NCBI GenBank assembly: GCA_030268105.1
Contig: BSDZ01000017.1
Coordinates: forward strand, 2,708,001-2,772,000
Reading direction: 5' to 3'
From: Volvox africanus
Lineage: Eukaryota > Chlorophyta > Chlorophyceae > Chlamydomonadales > Volvocaceae
DNA length: 64,000 nucleotides
Positions 20,413 through 31,800 of the stretch are shown piece by piece. Numbering within the stretch: the first letter of the stretch is position 1; every line of letters begins with the position of its first letter. Below the pieces are notes generated by a model, which saw nothing but the letters and a program-made list of their open reading frames with translations, was not told the origin of the DNA and did not search any database. The position numbers and the translations under genes were made by a program.

Positions 20413-20720
20413 TGTTGTATCACCCCAAACTAGTGGTAGTGATAACTACGGGTTGATAGGAAGAGCAGAGCATAGGTACTCTGAGCTCAGTACAGAAAGC
20501 CTCCATAAAGAGCCGTAATCTCTAAGGAAGAGAAAACGTGGATATGTATTAAGGAAATACATATGATCAACCAGTGAAACCGAACTCAACTGAGTCTACC
20601 AGTGACCGTGTCACAGTTGCACTAGGGCATGCAACCCTTAGCCTCTATATTTGCACATAGAGGGTGTAGCCACGGGCTACTTACTTAGCAAGGAGCTAAG
20701 GCCGGTACCGTAATACAACA
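20413..20720 (-). repeat. LTR of element F, left copy (308 bp), flanked by GGACT on both sides
   Basis: Runs on the plus strand from TGTTGTATCACC to GTAATACAACA. It has the target duplication directly on both sides and is then followed by LINE sequence, which is the structure of a complete solo-LTR insertion. I see two differences from the right LTR (near 20452 and 20495). Confidence 0.9.
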
Positions 20721-20864
20721 GGACTCGGGTATAGTGCCTCTCTACAACCTTACGGTCAGCCAAGCTACTCAGCTGCAAGGGGTTTCAACAGCGGGGGAGC
20801 GATTGGAGCTGTTGACAGCTTTTGTGCAGGAGGCGCAAGGGATGCCAACAGACGGACCAACTCC
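20721..20864 (+). repeat. Duplicated 144-bp LINE flank inside element F
   Basis: These 144 bases appear identical to 25375-25518, the LINE sequence right of element F, including the GGACT. The copy ends abruptly at CCAACTCC and joins element F RNase H sequence on the other strand. It is explained by recombination, or by an assembly join between a solo-LTR allele and a full-length allele. Confidence 0.9.
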
Positions 20865-23345
20865 AGACGGATCCGGAGAGATGCTCCCAAGTGAAGTTGA
20901 AACGTGCCATGTATTCTAACCAACACGCCTGACGGCGGTTAAGGGTAGGGACACCCTGAAGGAAGGTCAAAGGTTTATGGTCTGTCTTTACCACGAAGGG
21001 ATGGCCCTCCAGGTAACAGCGCCATTCACGCAAGGCATGAATGATAGCCAGAAGCTCTTGCTCACCGGTAGTGTAGCCCCGCTCCACCGGAGCGAACTTC
21101 TTACTGGTGAACGCAATGGGACGTCCATTCTGCACCAGAACGGCGCCTGATCCTTGCAGCGAGGCATCAGAGATGAGCTCGACACGAAAGGGCAAGGAGT
21201 AATCAGGGAAATGCAGCACCACGTCATTAGCAACAGTGTGCTTGATCGCATCAAACGCAGCTTGGCAACTAGGGGTCCAAGCCTCAGGAGACTGAAAAGC
21301 GTCTTTGCGAGTGAGTGACGTGAGAGGTGCAGCAAGGGAGGAGTACCCAGAGATAAACTTACAAAAGTAATTGGTAAGGCCCAAAACCTTGCGCAGCTCC
21401 GGCAAAGAGGTCGGAGTCGGCCAGTCCTTTACGGCAGCAGTCTTACGGGGGTCCATGCGGATGCCATCGGCAGACACCACATGTCCCAAGTATTCCACCT
21501 GGGAAAGAGCCCAGTGGCACTTGGACTGCTTGGCATACAGCTGCTCACGCCGTAAGACCTCCAGCACCTGACGTAGATGCTTAAGATGTTCCTCCTTAGT
21601 CTTCGAGTAGATCAGGATATCGTCCAGGTAACACACGACAAACTTGTCAATGTAGGGCCTGAACACACGGTCAATGACAGCTTGAAAGGTCGCAGGGGCA
21701 TTAGCCAAACCAAAGCTCAGGACCGTAAACTTAAAATGACCAAAAGGGGTACGGAAAGCCGTCTTAGGAATGTCAGATTCCAAGATACGGATCTGATTTT
21801 AGCCCTGCTGCAGGTCAATAGAGCTGAAGTAGGCAGAGCCACGCAGCTTATCAAGCAGGTCATCGATCCGGGGTAAAGGATACCTGTTTTAGACCATAAC
21901 GGCATTAAGGCCATGATAGTCAATGCACATGCGCAGTGTGCCATCCTTCTTACCCACGAACAAGATAGGCGCGGAGTAAGGGGAAGTGCTCGGACGGATC
22001 AAGCCCTTAGCAAGCAAGTCAGTAACCTGCCACTTTACCTCATCAAGCTCTAACGGGCTGAGACGGTACATGGGGCGTGAGACAGGTTGCGCTCCAGACA
22101 CCAAAGGAATGGTGTGATCCACCGGTCGTTCCGGCGGAATCCCTGGAAGGTCACGGAACACATCTGCATACTCCATGAGCAACACAGAGACTTCAGGGTC
22201 CTTCAGTCTGAGCACCAACAGAGTTGAGCCGAAGAGAGGGGCGCACTAGAAGGCCATGAGCACCCTTACGCAGCATACGGACAGCTGCTTTACAGCCAAC
22301 AGACTCTGGGGTATTCTTGGTTTCACGCATAGCAGTGATAACGTGATTGATCTGAGGAGTGTCATTACGAACAGCCTCCTCTGCGGCTGTAGGCAGCCAG
22401 TGAAGCACACAAGTTGCTGAACCCTTAGACAGGCGAAGGGTGCGTTCCTCATAGTCAAACGCAGCAGCATGCTTCTGGAGTGAGGCAGAGCCTAAAATGA
22501 AAGATGCGGCATCTGTGAGGGTTGGCAGCACATAGGGCTGCAAGCAAGCACGAAAAGAGCCTGCAGACACCCGCAAAGTCACCTGCCCCAAGATGGCTTG
22601 TTTGCCCCCGTCGGCTAAGGAAACCAAAGACCACGGGCAAAGGTGAACAGGTAAACGCAAGAGCTGAACCAGTGACTCACTGATAAAGTCATGGGTAGCA
22701 CCCGAGTCCACCAAGGCGGTGAAACTGAGTCCAGCTGTTGCCAGAGAAATAAGAGGAAGAGCCAATCCTGCAGTCATAGCACCAGATGCAGCTACCAAAA
22801 GGGCAGAAGTGAAAGGATCAGGTGACACAGGTGTGTATGGCTGCGGCTCATCAAACCATACCTCTGCAGGATACAGGATGCCAGGTAAAGCAACCTGCTG
22901 GCCTGAAAGGTCAAGACCATTAAAGAGACCAGTACCTTTTGGAAAGGACTGAACCTTGCGCATACCTACAAGTTCAGCAGAGGCCAGACGAGCTACATGC
23001 TGTGGCAAAAGAATACCAGCTGCTGTATCAGGTCTATGCTGCTTGCAGGTGCGGTAATGACTGAGCAAGGCCCGTAAATGATGAAGTGAAGATCAGAAGG
23101 ACGGTGTGCCCACCAAGGTCAGCCGATGAAAGGGAACATCCACGAGGTGCCAGGAGGTTACACGTGGAATCAAACCCAGCCTTGACGGCCAAGGCATCAA
23201 ATGAAAACCGGCGACCAACAGCGGTCTCAAGGTCAGCAAGGACCTCTGGGCGCAAGGCGCGCACAAAGCTACACACACCTGAACCTATCTGTCCGGACTT
23301 AGAAAACCCAGGCAAGCTCTCCTCAGCACCAGCCTGGGCAAGGCA
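20865..23345 (-). pseudogene. pol: Element F pol: protease, RT and RNase H, broken, integrase missing
   Basis: The frame continues in phase after the gag UAG (QIGSGVCSFV...), shifts near 23050, and carries the protease site DSGATHDF near 22700. RT then follows ([26 protein letters not shown]), and RNase H with ISDASLQGSGA and KTDHKPLTFL. Two TAA codons interrupt RT: 21891-21889 (in place of Lys before NRYPLPR) and the codon at 21801-21799 (in place of Tyr in QGYNQIR). The coding sequence stops at WEHLSG, where element D continues into integrase. It is therefore a truncated, inactive pol. Confidence 0.88.
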
Positions 23346-23348
23346 CTA
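23306..23348 (-). promoter_or_regulatory. Candidate stop-codon readthrough element, gag/pol of element F
   Basis: On the minus strand, UAG (23348-23346), TGC CTT, then GCCCAGGC (23339-23332) pairs with GCCTGGGT (23313-23306) around an 18-nt loop (8 bp, one G-U). The pol frame is in phase 0 with gag. Loop length and spacing match element A although the loop sequence differs. Confidence 0.7.
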
Positions 23349-24740
23349 GTGGCCATTGCCTTGTGCCACGGCGGCACGAGCCTCAGGGGGACGCAACGTG
23401 CACTCATCATATGAGTGGACGGCAGCCTGGCAGCAAAAGCAAACGTTGCCCCCTGCCTCCTGATGCAAATCCCTCAAGTCACCACGGGTGAGTTGGCGAC
23501 CATAACGGTTATAAAACCGGGTGAGCTCACGCTCCTGGTCCACCGTCAAGGACTGCGGTTTAATACCTCCACTACGACCCGGCTGGTGGCCACGGCGGCC
23601 CCCACGTGCATTTCCCCTGCCTCCTGAACTAGGACGCTTGTCACGCTGATGGGGACGGGATGCTGAGGAAGGACCGGTGCCTACGGTGGCAGCGGCAGCC
23701 TGCGGTGCGTGAGCACGCACACGCTTAGCTGGGGGCTCTCCATCAGAGGCCTCCATAGCGTCATATCCAACCACATCCTGCATAGAGATGGCATTAGAGC
23801 GAACACCAGAACGGAACCGGCGTTCAGCAAGGATGCGGGCCTCTTCACCAGAGGCATGACGCACAAGGTCATCATAGCTGGTGAAGGGTCTTCCCTTCTC
23901 GTCAGCTGCACACTTAGGTTGCAGGACACCAGACAGACCTTGCTGAAACCAAAACAGTTTCTCACGAGGGTGGATATCAGGAATATCCTGGAATAATGCC
24001 TCTCAAGGCGGGCATGATATGCAGGGACATTTTCACCAGTCTGCATATAGAAGGACTTGTCAGCAAGCTTCTGACGAGCCTCCTGCTCAACCGACAGAAT
24101 TTGTGGTGCAAAGCGAATGCGCAAATTCTCTAGGATAGATTCCCCGGTGAGCTGAGTCTGAGAGAGCGACCACTCATCATACCAGACCTTAGCATTGCCA
24201 CGCAATGCCTGAGACAGGAACAGACAGCAAGAACGCTGGTCCTGGCCCCACGGAATGACCCCAAAGAATAGGTTAACATCCCGAATGAAAGCACGAACCC
24301 GGGCGGAAATCTTCTTAGCATCTAGTTTGTCATCCAGCATCAACACTGGAGTCGGCAAACTGACCCGCTGAAGCTCTGCAGCCGAGTGAGTCGTAGACGG
24401 ACTCCGCTCCGCAATAGGCAAAATAGGTTGCCCGTCGCGCGTGCGCCTGCTAGGCGTTTGCGTGGCTGGCACAGGCGGCGCAGCAGCAAAAACGTTCACA
24501 GGTTCATTAGCAATTCCCATAGAAGGAATGCGATTTAAAGTGGTTCCATTGCCACTATTGGCTACGGCGTCAAGGCGACCCGTGTGTTGGTCAACAGCAT
24601 CAGGCAATGTACCAACAACTGGCACAGCTTGCTGAGCTTGAGAACCAGAAGCCATTGCAACCGCAATAGGACGAGGACTAGGTAATCCGGAATAGGTATT
24701 CACACGATTACGTCCTCCAGCCAAGGCAAAGAGAGATGCC
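23346..24740 (-). pseudogene. gag: Element F Gag, frameshifted
   Basis: The likely ATG is at 24740 (MASLFALAGG); the frame is also open upstream to 24904. The capsid region carries VWYDEWSLSQTQLTGESIL and IRFAPQI, aligned with the Gag of D and A. Near 24003 an extra AG (GAGAGGCATT where GAGGCATT is expected) shifts the frame after YHARLE. The C-terminal part continues in another frame from 23864 with the basic region and a zinc knuckle CFCCQAAVHSYDEC (CX2CX4HX4C), ending GNGH then UAG. Confidence 0.87.
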
Positions 24741-25066
24741 ATTGGAGGTTTCCAGGAAGGACCCAGAAACGTACCCTTCTCAAACGTAAAGAACGTTTGT
24801 GTTGCAATGTCCACTCCACTGGAGCGTCTGATATTGTGCAACAAAGGTGCTTGTTCTTCGTGAAAAGAAGCAGGCGAAATCTCGCCATCGTCTGCAAGGA
24901 GCACGACGAAGCCTAAATTTCACAGTAATAAATATATTGTAGAATACTCTATTTACCAGGGTAAAGTGTAGCTTTAATCGCTTCTAAGTTCAGGCTAACG
25001 TCCATGTCCATGATTATCAAAAAGCACAGAAAGAAGTGTCCAGAAAGACCGTCTCGATACCAGTTT
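24741..25066 (-). other. Element F 5' leader with primer-binding site
   Basis: After the 5' LTR the minus strand reads TGGTATCGAGACGG (25062-25049), sharing its first 12 bases with the sites of families A and D. The rest of the leader has no recognised gene beyond the upstream extension of the gag frame. Confidence 0.75.
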
Positions 25067-25374
25067 TGTTGTATCACCCCAAACTAGTGGTAGTGATAAC
25101 TACCGGTTGATAGGAAGAGCAGAGCATAGGTACTCTGAGCTCAGTACGGAAAGCCTCCATAAAGAGCCGTAATCTCTAAGGAAGAGAAAACGTGGATATG
25201 TATTAAGGAAATACATATGATCAACCAGTGAAACCGAACTCAACTGAGTCTACCAGTGACCGTGTCACAGTTGCACTAGGGCATGCAACCCTTAGCCTCT
25301 ATATTTGCACATAGAGGGTGTAGCCACGGGCTACTTACTTAGCAAGGAGCTAAGGCCGGTACCGTAATACAACA
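25067..25374 (-). repeat. 5' LTR of element F (308 bp)
   Basis: Plus-strand termini TGTTGTATCACC and GTAATACAACA. Followed by GGACT (25375-25379) and the continuation of LINE E. Confidence 0.92.
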
Positions 25375-26371
25375 GGACTCGGGTATAGTGCCTCTCTACA
25401 ACCTTACGGTCAGCCAAGCTACTCAGCTGCAAGGGGTTTCAACAGCGGGGGAGCGATTGGAGCTGTTGACAGCTTTTGTGCAGGAGGCGCAAGGGATGCC
25501 AACAGACGGACCAACTCCTCCCTGTCCTGTCACTGACCTCCAGCGCTTTCAGGCAACCCTAGACAGGCTGTGGACAGCAGTTCGTTGGGAAAATAAAAAC
25601 AAAGAGACGCTGTGGCGTTTGGTGGTCGATGGGATACCCATGCCTGGCAACACACATCTTTCCAGGGTGCCCATCAAACCATGTGGGTGTGGCAGCTATG
25701 AAGGTGATACTGACCAACCTTGCTCCCCGCGCCTGCACCACTTCTGGGAGTGCCCTATAGCCAAGGCGGTGCGTGAGCAAATTGACAGGCATCTACCATT
25801 GCCGACATCAGCCACCATTGAAGGGGGCATGACCAGGCAACAGCTATGGCTTGTTCAAGCACCTCCCGGTTGCGAGCAGGCCCCTTGGGACGTGATAGCT
25901 TTGGCAGCCTTATCTTCTATGGAATATGGCAGGCACTGTCTCCGGGCGGCAACCAGGGAACACAGGCCACAGGGGCCTTCTACCCACGGACGGCAGCAGC
26001 AACAACAGACCCACACAGCAGAGCAGGGACCCCGTCAATGGGCTATTACTGACTTCTTCGACCGTTCAGGGGGGTTCACTCAAGAGGAAGAGGAAGATGC
26101 CAACACCCATCCAATCATCTCTACGACACAGCCAGCTATGGACACTCCAACACAAACAGCAGCCTCACCCCTGGACCGTGCACGGGCATGTACAGTTGCA
26201 GACTTTTGGGCACGTTTGCATTCTTTTGCAGCGTTGGGAATACCTCACTATGGCTGGGATCAAGTGGGACCACAACATCCCATCCTAGCCATAGATGGCA
26301 CGCAAATGCGGTGTGCAGTTCCGGTTGACATCACCGGCCATGGAGCAGCAAGAACAGGGCAGGGGCTTTAA
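25375..26371 (+). CDS. LINE E ORF2, C-terminal part with zinc-binding motif
   Basis: This continues the LINE frame interrupted at 20412 (GDS-GIVPLYNLTV across the junction) and is open to TAA at 26371. It contains the C-terminal Cys/His cluster typical of LINE reverse transcriptases (CGCGSY...HHFWECPIAKAV), an acidic EEEEED stretch and a Gln-rich segment. The last ~60 residues (ARACTVADFWARLHSFAALG...) are repeated in LINE copy G at 27930-28118. Cut off from its RT by element F, it is not a working gene here. Confidence 0.85.
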
Positions 26372-27048
26372 GGCAGGAGTTTTGACGAGGAGGTTCTGTG
26401 GGAGGAAAGGGGGAGAGAGTCAGGGAGGTAGAGACAAGGGGAGGACGGTCTAGTTCTCGAGGAGGGGAAGGGAGAGGGTGGAGGGTTTCGTGGCTAGAGG
26501 TACCTGTGTCCAGGCTTCGGGTCCTTAAGGTATTAGGAGGGGTCAGCGAGAGAGGTCTTTCCTTCTTGTGCAGTGCAGGTGTCTGCGGGGCCAGCTTTGG
26601 GTGGGGCCGGAAGGCTTTCTAGGGGGGCGCCAGTTTGGCTTGTCATCCCCCCCTCCGCCTCTTGTTGGGTTCTTCCGGCTTGGCTGTGTAAGAGTGTGCC
26701 TTCCTGCTGGTGTTTCTCTCTGAGGGGATCTGTGTGTGTCTGTCAGGCTCTTGCCAGGTCAGTTTCGGGTTAGAGGAGAGGGTTCCCCGTCCTTTGAGCA
26801 GCTAGGTGTCCCCCGTTTTCTGTTGCTTCCTTCTGTGGTTTCTTGGTGGCCCTGAGTGCTCTGTAAGTGGCCAGGCGAGGGCCTCTGAGGGCTCGCTGGC
26901 CCTAGTGAGAGGGGGTGCACGTGGCAGGACAGACAGACAACGCCACGTGTTCCTCCCCTGCGCTGTGAGCTCGGTCCGGTCAGGACCCCCGGTGCTCGTC
27001 TTTGGAGGGCGAGTCACCCACAGTGTAACACCCATACATACATACATC
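26372..27048 (+). other. LINE E 3' UTR and (CATA)n tail
   Basis: GC-rich untranslated region, highly similar to 28119-28825. It ends with a short hairpin-like GGGCGAGTC-ACCC, then CACAGTGTAAC and a few CATA units. The tail replaces the poly(A) of mammalian L1 and abuts the next LINE copy. Confidence 0.8.
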
Positions 27049-27059
27049 CAACATCCAGC

Positions 27060-27911
27060 CAACATCCGACTCCCTGAGGAAGCTGACAAAGTGGTTGGGT
27101 CCCCGACCATTGCTGTGTCTGAGCTGGGGTTCGCACTGAAGAAGAGCCAGCCAGGCAAAGCACCCGGATGGGATGGATCATCATCCCAACGGATCTGTAC
27201 CGGAAGTCCTGGCCAGAGATTGGCCATACCATGACAGCCCTCTTCACGGCTATCGGCAAAACAGGGCAGGTGCCAACAGGCTTTCTGGATGGTATGATTA
27301 AGGTGCGGTACAAGAAGGGAGACCCCAAACAGCCTGGCAATTACCGCCCTATCACACTGCTTTGCTCGGACTACCGCCTGCTGGCCAAGGTACTGGCAAA
27401 TCGCCTAGGGCCAGCCCTGGGACGAATCATCTGCCCTGAGCAGTCAGCATTTCTGCCCAAGAGGCTCATTGGGGCCAGTGTTCTCTTTCTACGCCATCTA
27501 CCTCATCTCTTACGGAAATTGAACCGCCAAGGTCTGCTGGCCTTCCTGGACTTCGCGAAAGCTTATGACACAGTGGACCGCAACTTCCTGATGGGGACGA
27601 TGGAGGCGATGGGAGCAGGCCCACAGCTTTGCAGTTGGACCCGGATATTCCTTAGCAACACGCGGGCAAGAGCCATGATGAACGGTTTCAAATCCAGGCT
27701 TGTTAAGATGGAAGCAGGGGTAAGACAGGGATGCCCCCTAGCACCTCTGTTGTATCTCTTTGTTGCCCAGGCCTTGTTCTGCTGGCTAAAGAGCCAAGAG
27801 ATGGGCCTCCGCCCATTGCCTTCAGATGAAGACAGGGTCACAGCCTGTCAGTTTGCTGACGATGCAGAAGTGGATTCCTCTGTGCGTGAGCCAGTACAGT
27901 TGCGACCTTGA
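27060..27911 (+). pseudogene. LINE G reverse-transcriptase domain (broken)
   Basis: RT blocks are clear: LKKSQPGKAPGWDG, KKGDPKQPGNYRPITLL, ICPEQSAFLPKR, FLDFAKAYDTVDR, RQGCPLAPLL and the active site FADDAEV. A frameshift near 27178 follows the GWDG motif. After the active site the sequence jumps to a short scrambled filler and then to the ORF2 C-terminus. This is the only place in the window where the RT region lost from LINE E can be read. Confidence 0.88.
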
Positions 27912-28118
27912 CCGTGCGTGTTGACCGTGCGAGCCAGTACAGTTGCAGACTTTTGGGCACGCTTGCACTCTTTTGCAGCGTTGGGTATCCCTCACTATGG
28001 CTGGGATCAAGTGGGACCACAACATCCGATCCTAGCCATAGATGGCACGCAAATGCGGTGTGCAGTTCCGGTTGACATCACCGGCCATGGAGCAGCAAGA
28101 ACAGAGCAGAGGCTTTAA
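27912..28118 (+). pseudogene. LINE G ORF2 C-terminal remnant
   Basis: Encodes the last ~60 residues of ORF2 (TVADFWARLHSFAALG, then ILAIDGTQMRCAVPVD), nearly the same as 26180-26371 in LINE E. It is joined to RT by filler DNA at 27872-27930 in which GTGCG-(TGA)-GCCAGTACAGTTGC occurs twice. Confidence 0.85.
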
Positions 28119-28825
28119 GACAGGAGTTTTGACGAGGAGGTTCTGTGGGAGGAAAGGGGGAGAGAGTCAGGGAGGTAGAGACAAGGGGAGGACGGTCTAG
28201 TTCTCGAGGAGGGGAAGGGAGAGGGTGGAGGGTTTCGTGGCTAGAGGTACCTGTGTCCAGGCTTCGGGTCCTTAAGGTTTTAGGAGGGGTCAGCGAGAGA
28301 GGTCTTTCCTTCTTGTGCAGTGCAGGTGTTTGCGGGGCCAGCTTTGGGTGGGACCGGAAGGCTTTCTAGGGGAGCGCCAATTTGGCTTGTCATCCCCCCC
28401 TCCGCCTCTTGTTGGGTTCTTCCGGCTTGGCTGTGTAGAGTGTGCCTTCCTGCTGGTGTTTCTCGTCTGAGGGGATCTATGTGTGTTTGTCAGGCTCTTG
28501 CCAGGTCAGTTTCGGGTTAGAGGAGAGGGTTCCCCGTCCTTTGAGCAGCTAGGTGTCCCCTGTTTTCTGTTGCTTCCTTCTGTGGTTTCTTGGTGGCCCT
28601 GAGTGCTCTGTAAGTGGCCAGGCGAGAGCCTCTGAGGTTTTTGCAGGCCCGAGTGAGAGGGCGTGCACGTGGCAGGACAGACAGACAACGCCACGTGTTC
28701 CTCCCCTGCACTGTGAGCTCGGTCCGGTCAGGACCCCCGGTGCTCGTCTTTGGAGGGCGAGTCGCCCACAGTGTAACATCCATATATACATACATACGTA
28801 AATACATACATACATCCTTGTACCT
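28119..28825 (+). other. LINE G 3' UTR with terminal hairpin and CATA/TACA tail
   Basis: Aligned with 26372-27048. Near the end, GGGCGAGTCGCCC (about 28755-28767) can form a tight GGGC/GCCC hairpin, then CACAGTG, then a tail of ATACATAC units from about 28782. Such a 3' structure may be what the LINE RT recognises (inference). Confidence 0.75.
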
Positions 28826-31800
28826 GGCTATATAGAAATACACACCACTCGTCTAACTAGCATTCAAGGTCGGCTTCCTGTAAAGTATCTGTGCACGTCA
28901 TACTACATACCTGACTTCGATGTACTTGTGGTATCCCTACGTCTATCCCTACTGTGTGGTATCCCTACTTGTGGTATCCGCCACAACCGCACTGACATCC
29001 ACAAATTTTGCATTCATTTCATTTTTCATAATCTTTCCATGCAGATCCATGAACAGCGGCTTGGCCCGCATTTTCCGCAACTGCTACTCACTTCATGGAA
29101 CACGGGCTCTGGACTCCTCCAGGCGGTCATCACCGCCATCCACTCCGAAAGAGTTGTTATCAATGACGGCACATCGTTGCCATGGCACCAATAACTGAAG
29201 CCGTTATCGATTTGTATACGCACCATCTCAAGCACGCCTGGCTCACGGACGCCCGTGAAGGCTTTTCCGGCTCCCTCACGGGCGTGTTCGTGCCAGAATA
29301 TTAGCCCGTCGCCAACCAAGGTGCTGATGGGTAAGTTCTTGCCCGCCGATGCATCGCAAAAAATGTATATTCACCATCTATGCCACTCTGAATATAAAGT
29401 CAGCAGTTTCCGTACCCATTCTTGCTTTCAGTCTACGCTTGGTGCTCTGCTTCACAACTCCCAGTGATCACGTGTACTGTCGCGTCGTACAACCTCTCTT
29501 CAATCCTCTTTATCCAGCCTCGAATGGGCTGATGACTCACACACATATTCCGTGCAGGGTATGTATGCGGTATGCTGTCGGCTACATCCTTCAGTGCATC
29601 CGGATTGACAACGACCGCAAGGTATACCTTCATATTCGTATGTAATCATACCTGCCATTGGATAACCAACTCGCAGCATTTGGACATAGAACAACGTCTT
29701 AACTAATATGCTACATATCGTTACCCAAACTGTAAGCACAACGTTGTCGGCACTCGATCCACGGAATTATTATATTAATAGATTCACTTATGCTTCATGC
29801 TGCGTTTCCAGCTTCATTGCATACTCATGCCTGTATGCCCTTTCAAATTCGTTCTACCAAACAAATCCATTTCAACCATTCCCCGAATTGTCGGCTATCC
29901 TCCCCTCTGAAGGTTCTCAGCGACCTCGACTCGGACAACGGCATTGACCTTATCGGTGCTTGCCAGATCAAGGTCTGCACTTTCCAAACTTTGTTGGACG
30001 CCATGCTGGCCTCCCCGGACTTAACATAAACAACTGCTCATGATTACAGACAACTTTGTTATGGTCTTATCCGGCCCATATATATTTGCCACTTTCGATC
30101 TAGACAATGGCACCCGTCTTGCCGTTACAAACATAAAACAACGCCCCCACCCACTGATCGCCTAGTTTTACAACTAGTCCGCTACTTGACTCGACTGCGT
30201 TTGCACGCTACTCTATGCTCCAATGCATGTGTCAAAACCCTGGCATTAAATCAACCTTCGCTTATGTTTGGAGTTTGGGGAACTTGCAGGTTTGATACAC
30301 TTACACCTTGAATACAGTACGTGTTTCCAATATCATGTACGTGTGTGGGTGTGGTGCACTTGGTGCGTTTGGCGTACTTGGCGTGCTTCATCTGATCAGA
30401 ATGTTAGTACTTGGAGACGTTTATGAGTATCAACCATTTCCGTATCTATAGTGTACTCAGAAACCCAGAACCGTAAACTAGTCAAACTGGCACTTTGCTG
30501 AAGGCTTCCACGTGACATACCCATTTGCATACATACACTGACTGCAAGCAGGATAAAAATCCCTCCACTGGTTGAGGGTGGATGTAGCCCCGATGTTGGT
30601 GGACGGTGAGGACCTCGGTTGTAGGGACTTGCGAGAAGACCAGGAGTGGAGTTGAGGTCGCCGTTGATCCGGCAGATTCCACTGGATGCTGGTGGTGTGT
30701 GGCGGACCCGGGAAAATCACTGATTTTGGAGCAGTCAACATCCCTAGGGGTGAACGGATGAGGGTGCCCCAAAATACAGGGGAAGGTAGGGAATGCCAGG
30801 TAGTGGCCACGGGTGAAGCAAAGCCCCCCTATTCCACACACATACACTGACGTTTTGACGCCACACCCCTCGTTCAAGCTTTGCGCTTGGTATCGATCTC
30901 TCCTTTTCAGTGTGTTGCGTGTTTCTTTCATGGCGTGTCCCTTGGCATGTTTCCTAGGGACTTGCTGATGATTTGACGTCATTATTCCAACCATCTATGG
31001 CTGTCAGGTTCATATTGCTATAACCGTTGTTTTCAACGGCTGTATGGAATACCTGCACCTTCTTGCTGCGGCAGGAGAATATGTAACTGTGTGCGATACC
31101 CCGACTTCTCCCGAACACATACAGCGTACATTACTTCAAGTGAGGCACGGTGGAGCCCGATTCCTGAACCCTTCTTTGCTTGGCAGACAAATCTGTAACC
31201 AATTCTCATTGATAACAGGTCACCTACTTGTCATGAAAGACGAGTCTAAATTCCAGAAAGGGCTTGCGGCAATCCTGAAGGCCCTTTCTTCATTCCTTCA
31301 TAACACATACCTGCACATAGCAACCGGGATTGCCGCAGGCCCTTACTTGTACTATAATGCCATCCGATCCAGTACAGCATCCATCCAGCTTCCAGGACGG
31401 ATGGAGTACCCAAGCAGGCAGATGTCTGTATTGTTTACCGCAGGGCTTGAGTACGGATGGTGACGAATTGTCATTGAAGAGTTGATGCTGGGCAACCATG
31501 TGCCTTGCTGCTGGTCGTGATCTGTGGTGCCGTGGTTACTGCTCAGTATCCGCCGCAGCAGAATACGACGTCCTGCCTGCCTACTTTTCACATAGATGAC
31601 TCTCATTAGTTATAGATCTAAGAAAACTGAATTTTCTTGTATTTCTCCATTTGCAGCATCTAGGTTGGGCGCGATAGGGCGCAAAAGCTGGCTCTAGCGG
31701 CTCGTACCATGTACGTGCAGCAGGCTGTACTTTATACCGTGCTGGAGCTGAAATCCTGGATTTCAGCAAGTTCCATTCGATGTTAATAAAATCTGGACAT

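Larger units (their letters stand above)
20413..25374 (-). mobile_element. Ty3/gypsy element F, integrase deleted and rearranged
   Basis: Element of a third LTR family on the minus strand with 308-bp LTRs. It has the 5' LTR (25374-25067), primer-binding site, gag, UAG, protease and RT/RNase H, but the integrase, chromodomain and polypurine tract are missing. In their place, between the 3' LTR and RNase H, lie 144 bases of LINE flank (20721-20864). Gag and pol also carry a frameshift each and stop codons, so this copy is dead. Confidence 0.88.
18911..27048 (+). mobile_element. L1-type LINE copy E, split by element F and 5'-truncated by element C
   Basis: The LINE is read as 18911-20412 joined to 25380-27048. 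The 5' part (endonuclease and the first half of RT) must lie left of the whole nest. The second segment ends with a ~680-bp 3' UTR and a tail of (CATA)-type repeats instead of poly(A). It is followed immediately by a second LINE copy (G). Confidence 0.85.
27049..28825 (+). mobile_element. L1-type LINE copy G, 5'-truncated and internally deleted
   Basis: A second copy of the same LINE family as E, in tandem and the same orientation. It starts within the RT upstream region, loses everything between FADDAEV and the last ~60 residues of ORF2 at 27872-27930, and keeps the full 3' UTR and a longer CATA/TACA tail (to about 28825). Confidence 0.88.

Noticed and set aside
31044..31463. 139-codon ORF as an upstream exon of the AS3MT-like gene
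   Set aside because: No similarity to the N-terminal part of AS3MT and no phase-compatible splice path to 32226 was found.
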